Shown here in pieces: positions 39,430-48,844 of a stretch of 64,000 nt of DNA (positions are counted from its first letter, which is position 1; each line of letters begins with the position of its first letter). The notes beneath the pieces were generated by a model that was given only the letters and a program-made list of their open reading frames with translations, searched no databases and was not told the DNA's origin. The position numbers and the translations under genes were made by a program. The DNA comes from Acanthosepion lycidas (lineage: Eukaryota > Mollusca > Cephalopoda > Sepiida > Sepiidae): assembly GCA_963932145.1 (NCBI GenBank), contig OZ010587.1:107382396-107446395 (forward strand), in the 5' to 3' direction.

Positions 39430-39785
39430 CAAAATGGAATAAGCTCCCGCACGAAACGCCTCGTTTCCCAAGACCCCACTCTGAGTTTTTATTATATATG
39501 CTTTGAACAGAATCGACCCGATTTCAATAAAAATTATATGAATATGAAAGGGAACTTTTACAGAACAACACATTAAATGCATTAGTTGTTCACTGTAATG
39601 AGAATGGCCACAATTTCGGTTTAAAAAATATTGCTGTTCTGGTTGAAACAGAAAAGAATCCTCAAAGACGGAGATGTTTAGAGGGTTCTTTGATCGTGAG
39701 ATCAACCACAGTGGATTTGCATCCGGGTTCTTGCAACGTTTCGTCATTCATTATCAGAGGTGACGCACAAAGAGGATCCTCGAAA
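39429..39785 (-). repeat. Dispersed element end with CTGATAA...GAAACG signature
   Basis: Minus strand: CCTCTGATAATGAATGACGA then AACGTTGCAAGAACCCGGAT (39760-39720). The order CTGATAA, a short stem, CGAAACG is like the hammerhead-like cores elsewhere, but with G to A in the heptamer. The body runs to the TA tract at 39427. Confidence 0.45.
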
Positions 39786-40050
39786 TGAAATCGGCTAGAT
39801 TTTATGCACAAAAGGCATGTAAGAAAAATAAGAAATAAAAATATATTATCTTTAAATTACAAATGTCCAGCGTCGTTCGTGCGCATGTGTAGTCGCATGA
39901 ACGTAAACATAAATTAGTCCGAGCAGCTCCATTGGGGCCCGATGGGATAGTGGGGGCTGGGGTGCGTCACGTGGGGTCTTTTTACCACATTTTCATATAT
40001 CTGTCATCTAAAATTCTTCTTGTCATATAAAAATGTGTATATCGTTAATT

Positions 40051-40059
<9 letters not shown>
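39786..40059. other. Unassigned stretch
   Basis: A locally GC-rich part (39920-39975) with GGGGCCCGATGGGATAGTGG. Nothing recognised. Confidence 0.4.

Positions 40060-40120
<61 letters not shown>
40060..40120. repeat. (TA)n microsatellite
   Basis: About 30 TA units, directly abutting the palindrome. Confidence 0.97.
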
Positions 40121-40127
<7 letters not shown>

Positions 40128-40212
40128 GACATTTTTATGTTTAACGTTATAGATACAAGTATTTACTTAAATACTTGTATCTATAACGTTAAACATAAAA
40201 ATGTCTTTAATA
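40121..40212. repeat. Perfect 92-bp palindrome
   Basis: The arm TATTAAAGACATTTTTATGT onward (40121-40165, 45 bases) is followed by CT and then its exact reverse complement (40168-40212). I found no mismatch. It lies between two (TA)n tracts. Confidence 0.97.
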
Positions 40213-40240
40213 AATAAATTGTCGGACTTTGTCCATTTCG

Positions 40241-40241
<1 letters not shown>

Positions 40242-40281
<40 letters not shown>
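40242..40281. repeat. (TA)n microsatellite
   Basis: About 20 TA units between the palindrome and the foldback Penelope-like end. Confidence 0.97.
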
Positions 40282-40284
<3 letters not shown>

Positions 40285-40302
40285 CGTATATCTAGGCAGC
40301 AA

Positions 40303-40986
40303 TTTTTCATTAATGAATGTTTCATTAAATAATATAGACAAGTTTTGTCTATTTATTTTAAGTAAGTTCCTTTCATATTGTGTGATATGCTTAATGACAT
40401 TATAGTTGAAAGACGAAAGGGAAACACCATATTGATACATATTTAAATCCAGTCTAAGCTTTCGGCTTACATAAGTCATTATCAAAGATGACAATTTCAA
40501 TAAATCAAACAACATCGGACGAAACAACAATGATAGTCCGCCCTTGTTGCATGAAAATTTCAAGAAACGACAAACTCGTATACACGAGACGCGGAAGCGA
40601 AAATCGCGTCGCAGCTCGTGACGTCACACATGACCACGCGAGAGTCAAAACGAGAAGTATTAAGTATGGGCAGCCGTTGGTATAAAGCAATGGCTTCTGT
40701 TATCAATTATAGGCATTTAAGAATATTTGTGGAGATTTCGTAGTTTTGTTCAGGTTAGGTTTGAACCGTTTTATGTACATAGCTTCAAGATTTTTTAGTT
40801 TTTGTTTATTGTTTTCATGTTTAAGTATAGTTGTGTTTTCAACAAGGATTGGATTTAAACATGTATCAATATGGTGATTTCCTTTCGGCTTTCAATGATA
40901 ATGTTATTAAGCTTATAAAACAATATGAAAGAACTTAATTAAAATAAAAAGACAAAGCTTGTCTATATTATTTAATGAAACATGCA

Positions 40987-41000
<14 letters not shown>
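40303..41000 (-). mobile_element. Penelope-like end with 145-bp inverted arms
   Basis: The arms 40303-40447 and 40857-41000 are inverted copies (ATGTTTCATTAAATAATATA, CATATTGATACATATTTAAA). Between them the minus strand at about 40860-40690 reads ILKHENNKQKLKN then LEAMYIKRFKPNLNK, matching the C-terminal GIY-YIG region of Penelope-like elements, followed by a 3' region with GTGTGACGTCACGAGCTGCG. The later part has TTGATAATGACTTATGTAAG and CCGAAAGCTTAG, again like a terminal hammerhead remnant. Inverted pseudo-LTRs are known in this class. The assignment is from memory. Confidence 0.55.

Positions 41001-41040
<40 letters not shown>
40988..41040. repeat. (TA)n microsatellite
   Basis: About 26 TA units separating two element ends. 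Confidence 0.97.
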
Positions 41041-41044
<4 letters not shown>

Positions 41045-41125
41045 TTTATTTATTTAAAAATATGATTCCAACACGCTATATAAGAGGTCACATGTTTCAA
41101 AACAAGAGCCGAAAACTACAATATA
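41041..41125 (-). repeat. Element terminus matching 30001-30083
   Basis: Minus strand: TAGTTTTCGGCTCTTGTTTT, GAAACATGTGACCTCTTATA, TAGCG, AATCATATTTTTAAATAAAT, ending at the (TA)n tract. Confidence 0.75.
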
Positions 41126-42215
41126 ATTATTTGAATTAAATTGAGTTAAAGTAAGTTCTGTTCCATCTTCAAGCGAATTTTTTTTTTTTTTTTGGAATAA
41201 CTTATTTCTGAAATTTACGTGTTTTAATAGTATATTCATAATTGAAATCAAAATTTCCATGGTAACAGCCAGGGCGAATTGTTTAAAATAGGTAGGGGTG
41301 TTGAGTTTTAATAATTTGTATCAGTATAGAGTTGCTTTCATAGATGTCAAGTCAGGGTAAGGTGGGGGTGTCTAAATTTAAAACGGAAGATGTTTTCGCC
41401 TAGTCTGGTTTACGTGTCTATGGAGATTTATTTATTTTTTTATTTTATTTCTTTATGAAAAGGATTTGTGTAGATAAAAACTGCCGTAACATTTGTTTTT
41501 TGACGACTTCATAAAGGGTTATCTTTTTTTGCCGGGTATCTAAACTATTTATTTGGGCTATAGATTATAAAAGTTATTTTATTGTATGCTTGTTTTTAGC
41601 TAATTATTCAGTGCATAAATTTGATGATGTCGGAAAAACCGTTAACTCATGTCTATTGTTCAATAGATTTTTATTATTTAGAAACTTAATAATGTGCAGT
41701 TTCTCATGGAGGCACAAAGGAATATATGAGTATACAAAGTGCTTTGTCGTAGGGTTTTCTATATGATTAACAATTAATTTTTCTTAGATTGAATGTGACG
41801 ACTAGGAAATATTTTAGGGGATTTTATGTATATATTGAATCCTATATTTTTGAAAATTTTTATGTTTTCTTCTTTCTGGTTTTCTCGGTTACAGTCCCTG
41901 AGTATTATGTGACAGTCGTCCTATAAAGGCTAATATAATTTTTTATCGATTATTTTGCTAAGTATCACAATTAAATGTATAAATTTTAGTTTAGCAATAA
42001 ACACCATCTAAACTTGTCTTTATATCATCGAACCTTCCTACTTTCTTTAGCCAAGTATCTTTGTTGTCGAATACTAGTGATTGTCAGGGGTGTTTAACGA
42101 TTTTTAATTCTTTTGTGCTTATTTGTACATGTTCTTGAGTTAAGGAGTTAGCATTATCTAGCATTGGTTTTGTGTAAATTTGTAATTATATTCGTTTTGA
42201 GGTTACGAGTCTTTT
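41126..42215 (-). mobile_element. Decayed retroelement reverse transcriptase region
   Basis: Translating the minus strand of 42180-41600 in pieces gives LTQEHVQISTKELKIVKHP, SLVFDNKDTWLKKVGRFDD, ENIKIFKNIGFNIYIKSPK and KAL-type short pieces. This resembles the part of a reverse transcriptase family in which a VFDNKxTWxKK motif precedes FDVTMGS, and IIKIFKDLGFxITI lies downstream. I associate such proteins with Penelope-like or related non-LTR retroelements. It is heavily frameshifted. The segment 41126-41600 has no readable coding, only AT-rich sequence. The terminus at 41041-41125 could be its 3' end. Confidence 0.4.
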
Positions 42216-42221
42216 CTATAG

Positions 42222-42362
42222 TTTGCACTATTTATATCATTCGGATTGTTGTCTATATATTTATTGCCAAAATCACGACGTTTCTGCCGTTGTACGCTGT
42301 GGCCTTAATGTAAATAATGTAAATATTTGCAATACCTCATTTCAGAAATATACAAAGTCTAT
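42222..42362. repeat. SINE-A tail pieces, inverted junction
   Basis: A minus-strand core and tail (42222-42305, CACGACGTTTCTGCCGTTGT) meets a plus-strand tail (42306-42362, TAATGTAAATAATGTAAATA and TTTCAGAAATATACAAAGTC). Confidence 0.7.
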
Positions 42363-42685
42363 AATTGTTTTTATGCATTACACCCATTTTACTAATAACT
42401 GCGAACTTAGACCAGATAATACTTTCTAGTATTGATTTATTTATTTTATCTCATTTACTTGGATTTATGAGTCTTCTTGACGGTTTTGCTTTGAAGATAT
42501 ATTTGTGGTGTTTCAGTGCAATGAATGCTTTTGAATTTGCGAATAATTTTTCGATCGTCTAGGTCTAATGTTTGGACGAATTTGTGGGTGCCATGTTAAT
42601 ATCGTGTTCAGTAATTTTTTATGCTTTTATTTTATTTAATTTATGCTGTAGTTCAGTAGATTGATCTGTTTTTTGTGGTGGGGGT
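42363..42685. other. Unassigned stretch
   Basis: AT-rich, no recognised content. Confidence 0.4.
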
Positions 42686-43492
42686 ATTATCTATGATTTG
42701 CCATGACTTCTTGGAAAAGATAATGAAGTGGTTTCCCATTGCCTACTCTACTGATTCCTTTTTTATTATCTGTGAATTGCCATGACTTCTTGGAAAAGAT
42801 AGTAAAGTGGTTTCCCATTGCCTTCTCTACAGTTTCCTTTTCTTTATTATCTGTGAATTGCCATGACTTCTTGGGAAAGATAGTGAAGTGGTTTCCCATT
42901 GCCTACTCTACTGATTCCTTTTTTATTATCTGTGAATTTCCATGACTTCTTGCGAAAGATAGAGGAGTGGTTTCCCATTGCGTTCTCTACAGATTCCTTT
43001 TCTTTATTATCTGTGAATTGCCATGACTTCTTGGGAACGATAGTGAAGTGGTTTCCAATTTACTTCCCTGCAGATTCCTATCCTTTATTATCTGTGAATT
43101 TCCATGCCTTCTTGGGAAAGATAATGAAGTGGTTTCCCATTGCCTTCTCTACAGATTCCTATCCTTTATTATCTGTGAATTGTCATGACTTCTTGTGAAA
43201 GATAGTGAAGTCGATTACCATTGCCTACTCTGCAGATTCCTATCCTTTATTATCTGTGAATTGCCATGACTTATTGGGAAAGATAGTGAAGTCGATTCCC
43301 ATTGCATACTTTGCAGATTCCTATCCTTTATTAACTGTGAATTTCCATGACTTCTTGGGAAAGATAGTGAAGTGGTTTCCCATTGCCTTCTCTACAGATT
43401 CCTTTTCTTTATTATCTGTGAATTGCCTTGACATCTTGGCAAAGATAGTGGAGTCGTTTCTCGTAGCTTTCTCTAGGATTTGCAATTGATGG
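42686..43492 (-). repeat. 81-bp minisatellite, 11 copies
   Basis: CCATGACTTCTTGGGAAAGA occurs at 42701, 42780, 42861, 42940, 43021, 43102, 43182, 43264, 43345 and 43426, a period of 79-81. On the minus strand the unit contains GGCAATGGGAAACCACTTCA and AAGAAGTCATGGCAATTCAC, which resembles a conserved stretch of RTE/BovB-type elements (GGCAATGGCAAACCACT from memory). A single copy lies at 58258-58330. Since 81 is divisible by three, frames run through with a 27-residue repeat, but this has no support as a protein. Confidence 0.95.
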
Positions 43493-44135
43493 TTTTCCTT
43501 CACTTAGGTTAGTTGCCACCGAAGTCTGTCTAGCTTTATGTGGCTCCTACTTGGCTGGCTTATTATTTAAGCCACATCTGGTGGAAGATATGGTGGCTTT
43601 ATGTATTTCCCTTGTAACCGAATTCGAATTTAGTTCATCGATTCAACTGTCCGCGCCGATAACGATTCCCCCTCGTCCTGAAATGCTAAACGTCTGTTGA
43701 TGATCCGACCTGAGTCTGCGTCCATTTCAATTGCATTGGTAAGGAAAAGTTAACAGCTAACGAGCCCAGACATATGCGCCAGCGTACGCGCATGTTACCG
43801 TGATGTCTGTCTAAAAAATCAGAGTGAAATGTGTAGCCAATCGATGCAATAACTGTGTTCTTTTTCTAGAGATCGTTCAGCTGGAAATAAAGAAGAAGGA
43901 TTGGAGGGAATGTGTAGGATAAAGAATAGAATGTTTTATGTTTGAACACTTCCCGCCAACACCCGCAAAAATACAGCTAATAAAGGAGCAGAAAGAGAAC
44001 GCTCGTGTGTTGTGCATTGGTCGATAGAGCGGCAATCCAACCGAAGTAAGGAGTGCGCCTTGATTTGAGAGATTTCTTTTGTTTGCCGCCTAATGTTTTC
44101 TCGTTTTGTCAGTGGTGCTTTACTTCTCTCTTTTC
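43493..44135. other. Mostly unassigned, low-repeat stretch
   Basis: The first part (43500-43620) may continue the element that gave rise to the minisatellite. The rest (43640-44120) has moderate GC and no repeat family that I recognise. CTCGTCCTGAAATGCTAAAC and CGATAGAGCGGCAATCCAAC were looked at for tRNA-like folding without success. Confidence 0.4.
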
Positions 44136-44138
44136 TTC

Positions 44139-44142
44139 CATC

Positions 44143-44185
<43 letters not shown>

Positions 44186-44186
44186 T
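44139..44186. repeat. (CT)n microsatellite
   Basis: About 20 CT units. Confidence 0.95.
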
Positions 44187-44220
44187 CATATGTATAAAGT
44201 ATATTTACGGGAATGGATAT

Positions 44221-45301
44221 CTTAACACTGCCGACTCAACACCGCCGACTGAGCACCTGGACAACTCAGGACCGAGACTACTCAGCAGCAGAAAAAACAT
44301 AACATTTTTTATAACCGAATAAAAGTAATTTATTAAAGATTAAAACATTAATTAATGTAAAATATGAACCTGTTTATTGTTTTTAATTATTTTTAATAAT
44401 ATAAGTCTTAAAGAAATTTACTTTAATAAAGTAGATTGACATATAAAAAATAATTCAATAGAGGAATTGCATACAGATTTGAGTAATTCTTTAAGTTCGT
44501 TAAGTATTTAAAACTATTTTTATATAATACAAATTTTAAAAAATAATTGGTTTTTTTTTGTTTTTTGTGTTTTATTAAATTATTTTTTATAAAAAATATT
44601 TTAGAATCTTGATTTACTTTATTGAAAACTTTACTTTAATAAAAATAATTAAAAACAAGCGTCTTTTATAGAACTATCAGGTATAAGTTATCTTTTTCTG
44701 GTGCAGGGTTGTCTCAGTCCTGAGTTATGTTAGTCCTGAGTTCTCTGAATTATTTCAGTCCTGAGTTGGCTCAATCCTGAGTTATTTCATTCTTGAGTTG
44801 TTTGAGTCCTGAATTATCTCAGTCATAAGTTCTCATAGTTCTGTGTTGTTTCAGTCCAGAGTTATCACAGTCCTGATTTGTCTCAGTCCTGATTTCTCTG
44901 TCCTGAGTTGTCTCAGTCTTGAATTATTCCAATCCTGTGTTGTCTAAGTCCAGAGTTATCTCACCCCTGAGTTGTCTCTGCCCTTTGTTGCCCCAGTCCC
45001 GAGTTATCTCAGTCTGGAGTTCTCTAAGTCCTGAATTATCTCAGTCCTGAGTTGACTCAATGCTGAGTTATCTCATTCTTGAGTTGTTTGAGTCCTGTCT
45101 TGCCTCAGTCCTGCGTTGTTTTAGTCCTGAATTATCTCTGTTCTGAATTGTTTCAGTCCCGAGTTCTGACAGTCTTTAGTTGTCTCCGTCCCGAGTTATC
45201 TCACTCCTGAGTTATCTCAGTCCTGCCTTGACTCAATCCTGAGTAGTCCCAGTACTCATTCGACGGCTGAACGCCGTCGGTTTTGAATTGGTGGTGTTAA
45301 G
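44221..45301. mobile_element. Foldback-type element with internal minisatellite
   Basis: Ends are inverted: CTTAACACTGCCGACTCAAC at 44221 and, read on the minus strand from 45301, CTTAACACCACCAATTCAAA; about 21 of the first 27 positions agree. The left end goes on with ACAACTCAGGACCGAGACTA, which is the reverse complement of the minisatellite unit at the right. The middle (44310-44690) is very AT-rich. From 44700 to 45260 there are about 35 imperfect 16-base units of GAGTTATCTCAGTCCT. Foldback elements of other animals carry such tandem repeats inside their long ends. No coding frame. Confidence 0.65.
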
Positions 45302-45425
45302 TTGTATTGAAAGGTAACACCTTGATTATGCCATTATTTTCTTTTCGAGTTACTTGTACTATCCTTTTTAGTTGAGGCTGCTGTCTAAAGTTCTCAGGTA
45401 ATGTGCTTTCTGTTATTTGAAACAG
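45302..45425. other. Short unassigned stretch
   Basis: It ends in CTTTCTGTTATTTGAAACAG, a plausible 3' splice site for the candidate exon that follows. Confidence 0.3.
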
Positions 45426-45555
45426 GCCTTTGTTTGGGATGGTGTATCGCCAGTCTACGAGGTTCGAATAGGACTGGTTCTCTCTATCAACGCGGACTTC
45501 ATTCGCACGTATTTAATCATTGCTCTGAGAAAGCGATTCTGCTCTTTGGGAAGAC
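45426..45555 (+). CDS. Candidate 130-nt exon (host gene, unproven)
   Basis: The segment is bounded on the left by TTTCTGTTATTTGAAACAG and on the right by GTAAGTTTGA after GGAAGAC. It is open in one frame: AFVWDGVSPVYEVRIGLVLS, then INADFIRTYLIIALRKRFCS and LGR. Composition is more even than the surroundings. I do not recognise the peptide. The phase would be 0 at the start and 1 at the end. It could equally be part of an unrecognised mobile element, because the GAGGTTCGAATAGGA inside is B-box-like (GGTTCGAAT), as in SINE heads. Confidence is therefore low. Confidence 0.2.
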
Positions 45556-46050
45556 GTAAGTTTGACCTGCTCTCTACCCAAGTAGACTTCGCGCTGACAT
45601 GACATACTGCTTGACAAAGAAACCGAGTCAGTGATTAGCTTGATGCAACGCTGTTTCATAACTATCTTATTTCTAGACAGTAAAAACGAAAACTTGATAG
45701 ACATATGGTTAATATTGGCAAGGTTATTCTTATTCTATCTCCGGGCGAAGATCTTACTTTCTTTAGATATAATTGCCCCGCCTCTCATGTCCATTCAAAA
45801 GGTTTAAAAACTGATTCAACTTCAGTAAAGTAACAGAATTTTTTAATTTTCGAGTTGGAAAAACAATTCGAACGTCGTTTCTATAAATGAGCACAAATAA
45901 GAAATATAATTTTAAAAAATGAAAAGTTTTCTTCTTGTATGATTTGCTTATTATTATTTTGTGACACCATTTAGGGCGCAAAAAGAAGGAAAAAGAAGGA
46001 AAGGAAAAAGAGAAGGAAAAGAGAGATGAAGAAAGGCGATACTTAACTTA
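45556..46050. other. Unassigned stretch
   Basis: AT-rich, ending in a purine-rich run (AAGGAAAAGAGAAGG) at 45980-46030. No gene recognised. Confidence 0.4.
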
Positions 46051-46440
46051 TATGATAACAGGTGGCCACCCACGAGAAATACCATTTGAAAATGTTATTT
46101 TGATAATGGAAGACACCCGTGAGGGTTCTGTCGGCCATTGTCTTGGGGTTGGCTGGCAGGGTCCAGGTTAATACATTGTTTTGTTTAGATAGATAAAATA
46201 TTAACTGTGTCTTTGTGACAGGCGGATTATCGGGGGGGGGGGTCCCCGCGAGGAAAATTTTAAAGATAAAGTCACCTACGAGAAGAGACATTTGAAAATG
46301 TTGTCTTGATAAATGAAGAATGGTGAAAATTCTTATGGACATTGTCATGAAGCTAATTGACAAACACCAGGTGGCTACAGAGTTTTAAATAGATAAAGGT
46401 TTACTTGTGTCATGATGGCAAACAATTTAATAGGTCATCT
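46051..46440 (+). repeat. Tandem duplication beside the LTR fossil
   Basis: CCACCCACGAGAAATACCAT with TTGAAAATGTTATTTTGATA (46066) and CACCTACGAGAAGAGACATT with TGAAAATGTTGTCTTGATAA (46272) begin two diverged copies of about 200 bases. They may be the upstream part of the LTR. Confidence 0.6.
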
Positions 46441-47656
46441 GTTGACCACACACAAAGAGAGCTATCTCTAGGTTGGGTCTTTGTCGATGGGAGGTGTCAT
46501 TGAGAGAAAACACATCTGGGCTGTGTTGGAATTTGAATGTGACAGCGAAACAATATTTTGTTGGCGCCGAAGAATGAGTGTGTCTGGTTGGCTGGCCTCT
46601 TGGTGCTGGCGAAAATCTGATTGAAGAATTCCATATGCCGTGACGTTAGGATAAGAATTGAGATTGTCACTCTACGGGTCGTATTGTCTTCTTGGTGACC
46701 AGAGAAGAAGAGAGAAACAAAAGAAAGAAAAGGAAAAGAAAAATATTTTTTATTTCTTTGAACAAAATATATATATTTTTTAAGAACAAGGCTAGTCTAG
46801 TCACGCCCACACTGTTGATCGACCATTGGTTGAACGCCAACCAGCCAGGCGGAGGTGATCATGTGACGCAAGGAGACAGCCGCAGAGAGTTTAAGTATGA
46901 GGGATTACTACGAAGAAGTGGGAAGATGTCCATATGAAAATAAGAGAAGGTGGGAGTAAGAGAAGACTTCCAAAAATGGAAATAATGAATTTTTCCTGAC
47001 CGAAATCAAAAGAAGGGGTTTATGGATTTAGACTTATCAAGGAACCTCAAACCCCGACGAGCCCACCCCCGGTTTTGAATCGGCGTCCATATAAGCAAAG
47101 TCTCAGCGAGCAGTTTTCAGTTGGAGTTTAGTTAGTTTTGAGTTCGAGAGAGAGTTCCAGTTGAGAGCTCTGAAGACCCACCACGAAGAGCTGACCAAGA
47201 TTCGCGCAACTTCCGAACTCATCTTCAAACAAAGAACAATTTATTTTTTGAAGGACGACTTAGACTCACACCACCAAAATAAGCCTTGTGAATTTCGCCT
47301 GAAAACCACGTGTCACAATCCATATAGCGGGTCGGGAGATAGACGCAGTCCTATGTATCCAGCAACCAGATATAAAGTATTGTTATCCTTTTTTTGATAC
47401 CATTTTTGACTTATTATTTTATTTTATTTTGCCCGTACTTGTGCGATACCGCCGTCATTCGAACTCGAGCTTGCAGTACGGCCCCAACGCTGATTGATTT
47501 CGTCTGCCTAAGATCAATTCACAACGTGGGTAGGCAGACTGGAGATCAAAGTAGTTACTTCGGTAACCAGACGTTGGAAGCGAGTTGGGAACGACGAGGC
47601 TGATATCGAGTCTAACCAGATTCCCATCCGAATCACTTAAAGGTTAGATCATCACA
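46441..47656 (+). mobile_element. LTR of an LTR retroelement (fossil)
   Basis: A TATA-like CCATATAAGCAAAG sits at about 47088, and the segment ends GGTTAGATCATCACA at 47656, directly followed by a primer-binding-site-like sequence. The start of the LTR is uncertain; it could lie at the duplicated block from 46051. No second LTR or coding region of the same element is in the window, so this is a solo or truncated fossil, probably Ty3-like or BEL-like. The 78-residue frame at 47161-47397 is inside the LTR and is not a gene. Confidence 0.55.
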
Positions 47657-47780
47657 ATTGGCACCGCGACCGGGATAAGACTCTGGATCGGTTTTGGATG
47701 CCACAATTGGTGCCGTGACAGCAGGACAAGACCCGGGATCAGCTGACGTCACAATTTGACGTAAAGGTTGGATGTCACAA
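47657..47780 (+). mobile_element. Primer-binding-site region of the LTR fossil
   Basis: ATTGGCACCGCGACCGGGAT (47657) and ATTGGTGCCGTGACAGCAGG (47706) both look like primer-binding sites of the TGGTGCCGTGAC type. They lie 49 bases apart, each after a CACA end, with a third diverged CACAATTT further on. This implies a small tandem duplication across the LTR end. Confidence 0.6.
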
Positions 47781-48245
47781 TTTTCTTATCAGCCTAATCT
47801 GATTCTCTCTCTTCCCTTCTCTCTTTATTCCTTTCATTATCTCACTGTTACCACGTAATGTCTTTCCCCCTCTTTACACGCGTAACAGTTCATTATCTAT
47901 GAGGTATTGACAGGACGTAACGGTCGTGTTAACTAACGAGGGGAGGAACAAGTACATATTATACCCAGTAATACACTAGTCAACATTATTTCTCGAAAAA
48001 AAATAACTTTGCTACTACGGACACATATAGATGTTCAAATGTAAAAGCTGTTGTGAGTTCGACATTATTAAGTTTTATACAAAAAACAACACTACCTCGC
48101 TTCGTAATTTGGTCGATAAATCTTTTTCATATCTGCCAGCCTTCTATGGTAAGCAAAGCACTGCTGTATCTGCTTTTCTACCATGGAAGTCAAAATACAT
48201 CCGCATTTACTTCTCTTAATTATAACCTCCCTTATTTGCTTTCCT
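47781..48245. other. Unassigned stretch
   Basis: No retroelement coding follows the primer-binding region. Two overlapping frames at 48031-48256 contain short cysteine or leucine-rich stretches, but no domain was recognised. Confidence 0.4.
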
Positions 48246-48249
48246 ATTA

Positions 48250-48495
48250 TTTTTAGGGTATATAATGAGGAAAGAGGGGTTAGAGAATTTGGTACTCACA
48301 TACTGAAGGACAGCGTGACAGAGAAACAGCAAATATCCTATTTGACAAGTTTGTGTAAATGAACGGCCGAACAGACAGGGGACGGATTATTAAAATGCCA
48401 AACACTGCTAATACATGAGAAGAATAAGAAGTTGTAGAGAGCCGTTGTCATCTAAGTCTTGAAGGCTTACAGCATATAGAACAAGAAGATCTACT
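48250..48495 (+). mobile_element. LINE-X fragment
   Basis: GGGTATATAATGAGGAAAGA with GGGGTTAGAGAATTTGGTAC gives GYIMRKEGLENLVL, and AAGTTGTAGAGAGCCGTTGT gives the later RAVV region. Frame-disrupted. Confidence 0.75.
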
Positions 48496-48599
48496 GCCTA
48501 TCTTGATTGACAAAAGTCTTTCAATATTCCAGAAACAGAAATTAACCTGGAGAAATTCTTCAAATATATAAAGTTTCTTGACTTAAATTCTACCTTAGG

Positions 48600-48756
48600 C
48601 ATCTGTTAATGATTCCATCGACTTTGCAAAAGGGTTAGGCTATAAATAGACTCGATCAATATTGGGCCATCAACAGTTTCATTTTGCTGCTGGACTAGTG
48701 AAAGGAGCATTCCGAAAACTAGGCGAGGTGCTGAAAAACGGAAACAAAGAAAAGAG
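48600..48756 (+). mobile_element. LINE-X fragment, upstream part
   Basis: GTGAAAGGAGCATTCCGAAA with ACTAGGCGAGGTGCTGAAAA reads VKGAFRKLGEVLKNG, which matches the KDTFQKLNQVLTNRKISL part of the fragment at 50335-50625. It is normally found before the RRMLRI region. Confidence 0.6.
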
Positions 48757-48843
48757 TGTCAGTTATCAGTTTTCTCTTGTTAATTCCCCTCTCCAAGTTC
48801 TCCACTGCCTTAACCGGCTATTGAACTCACACTCTTTGGGTCC
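48757..48843 (-). repeat. SINE-A head, minus strand
   Basis: It reads on the minus strand from the GGACCCAAAGAGTGTGAGTT B-box part to GATAACTGACAC. It is joined head-to-head to the next SINE-A copy. Confidence 0.85.
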
Positions 48844-48844
48844 T

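Noticed and set aside
42739-43489. 27-residue tandem repeat protein
   Set aside because: The 81-bp unit is also part of a dispersed repeat, two unit lengths are 79 bases and so break the frame, and there is no start, signal peptide or splice context.
47161-47397. 78-codon frame as a gene
   Set aside because: It lies within the LTR fossil between the TATA-like box and the primer-binding region.
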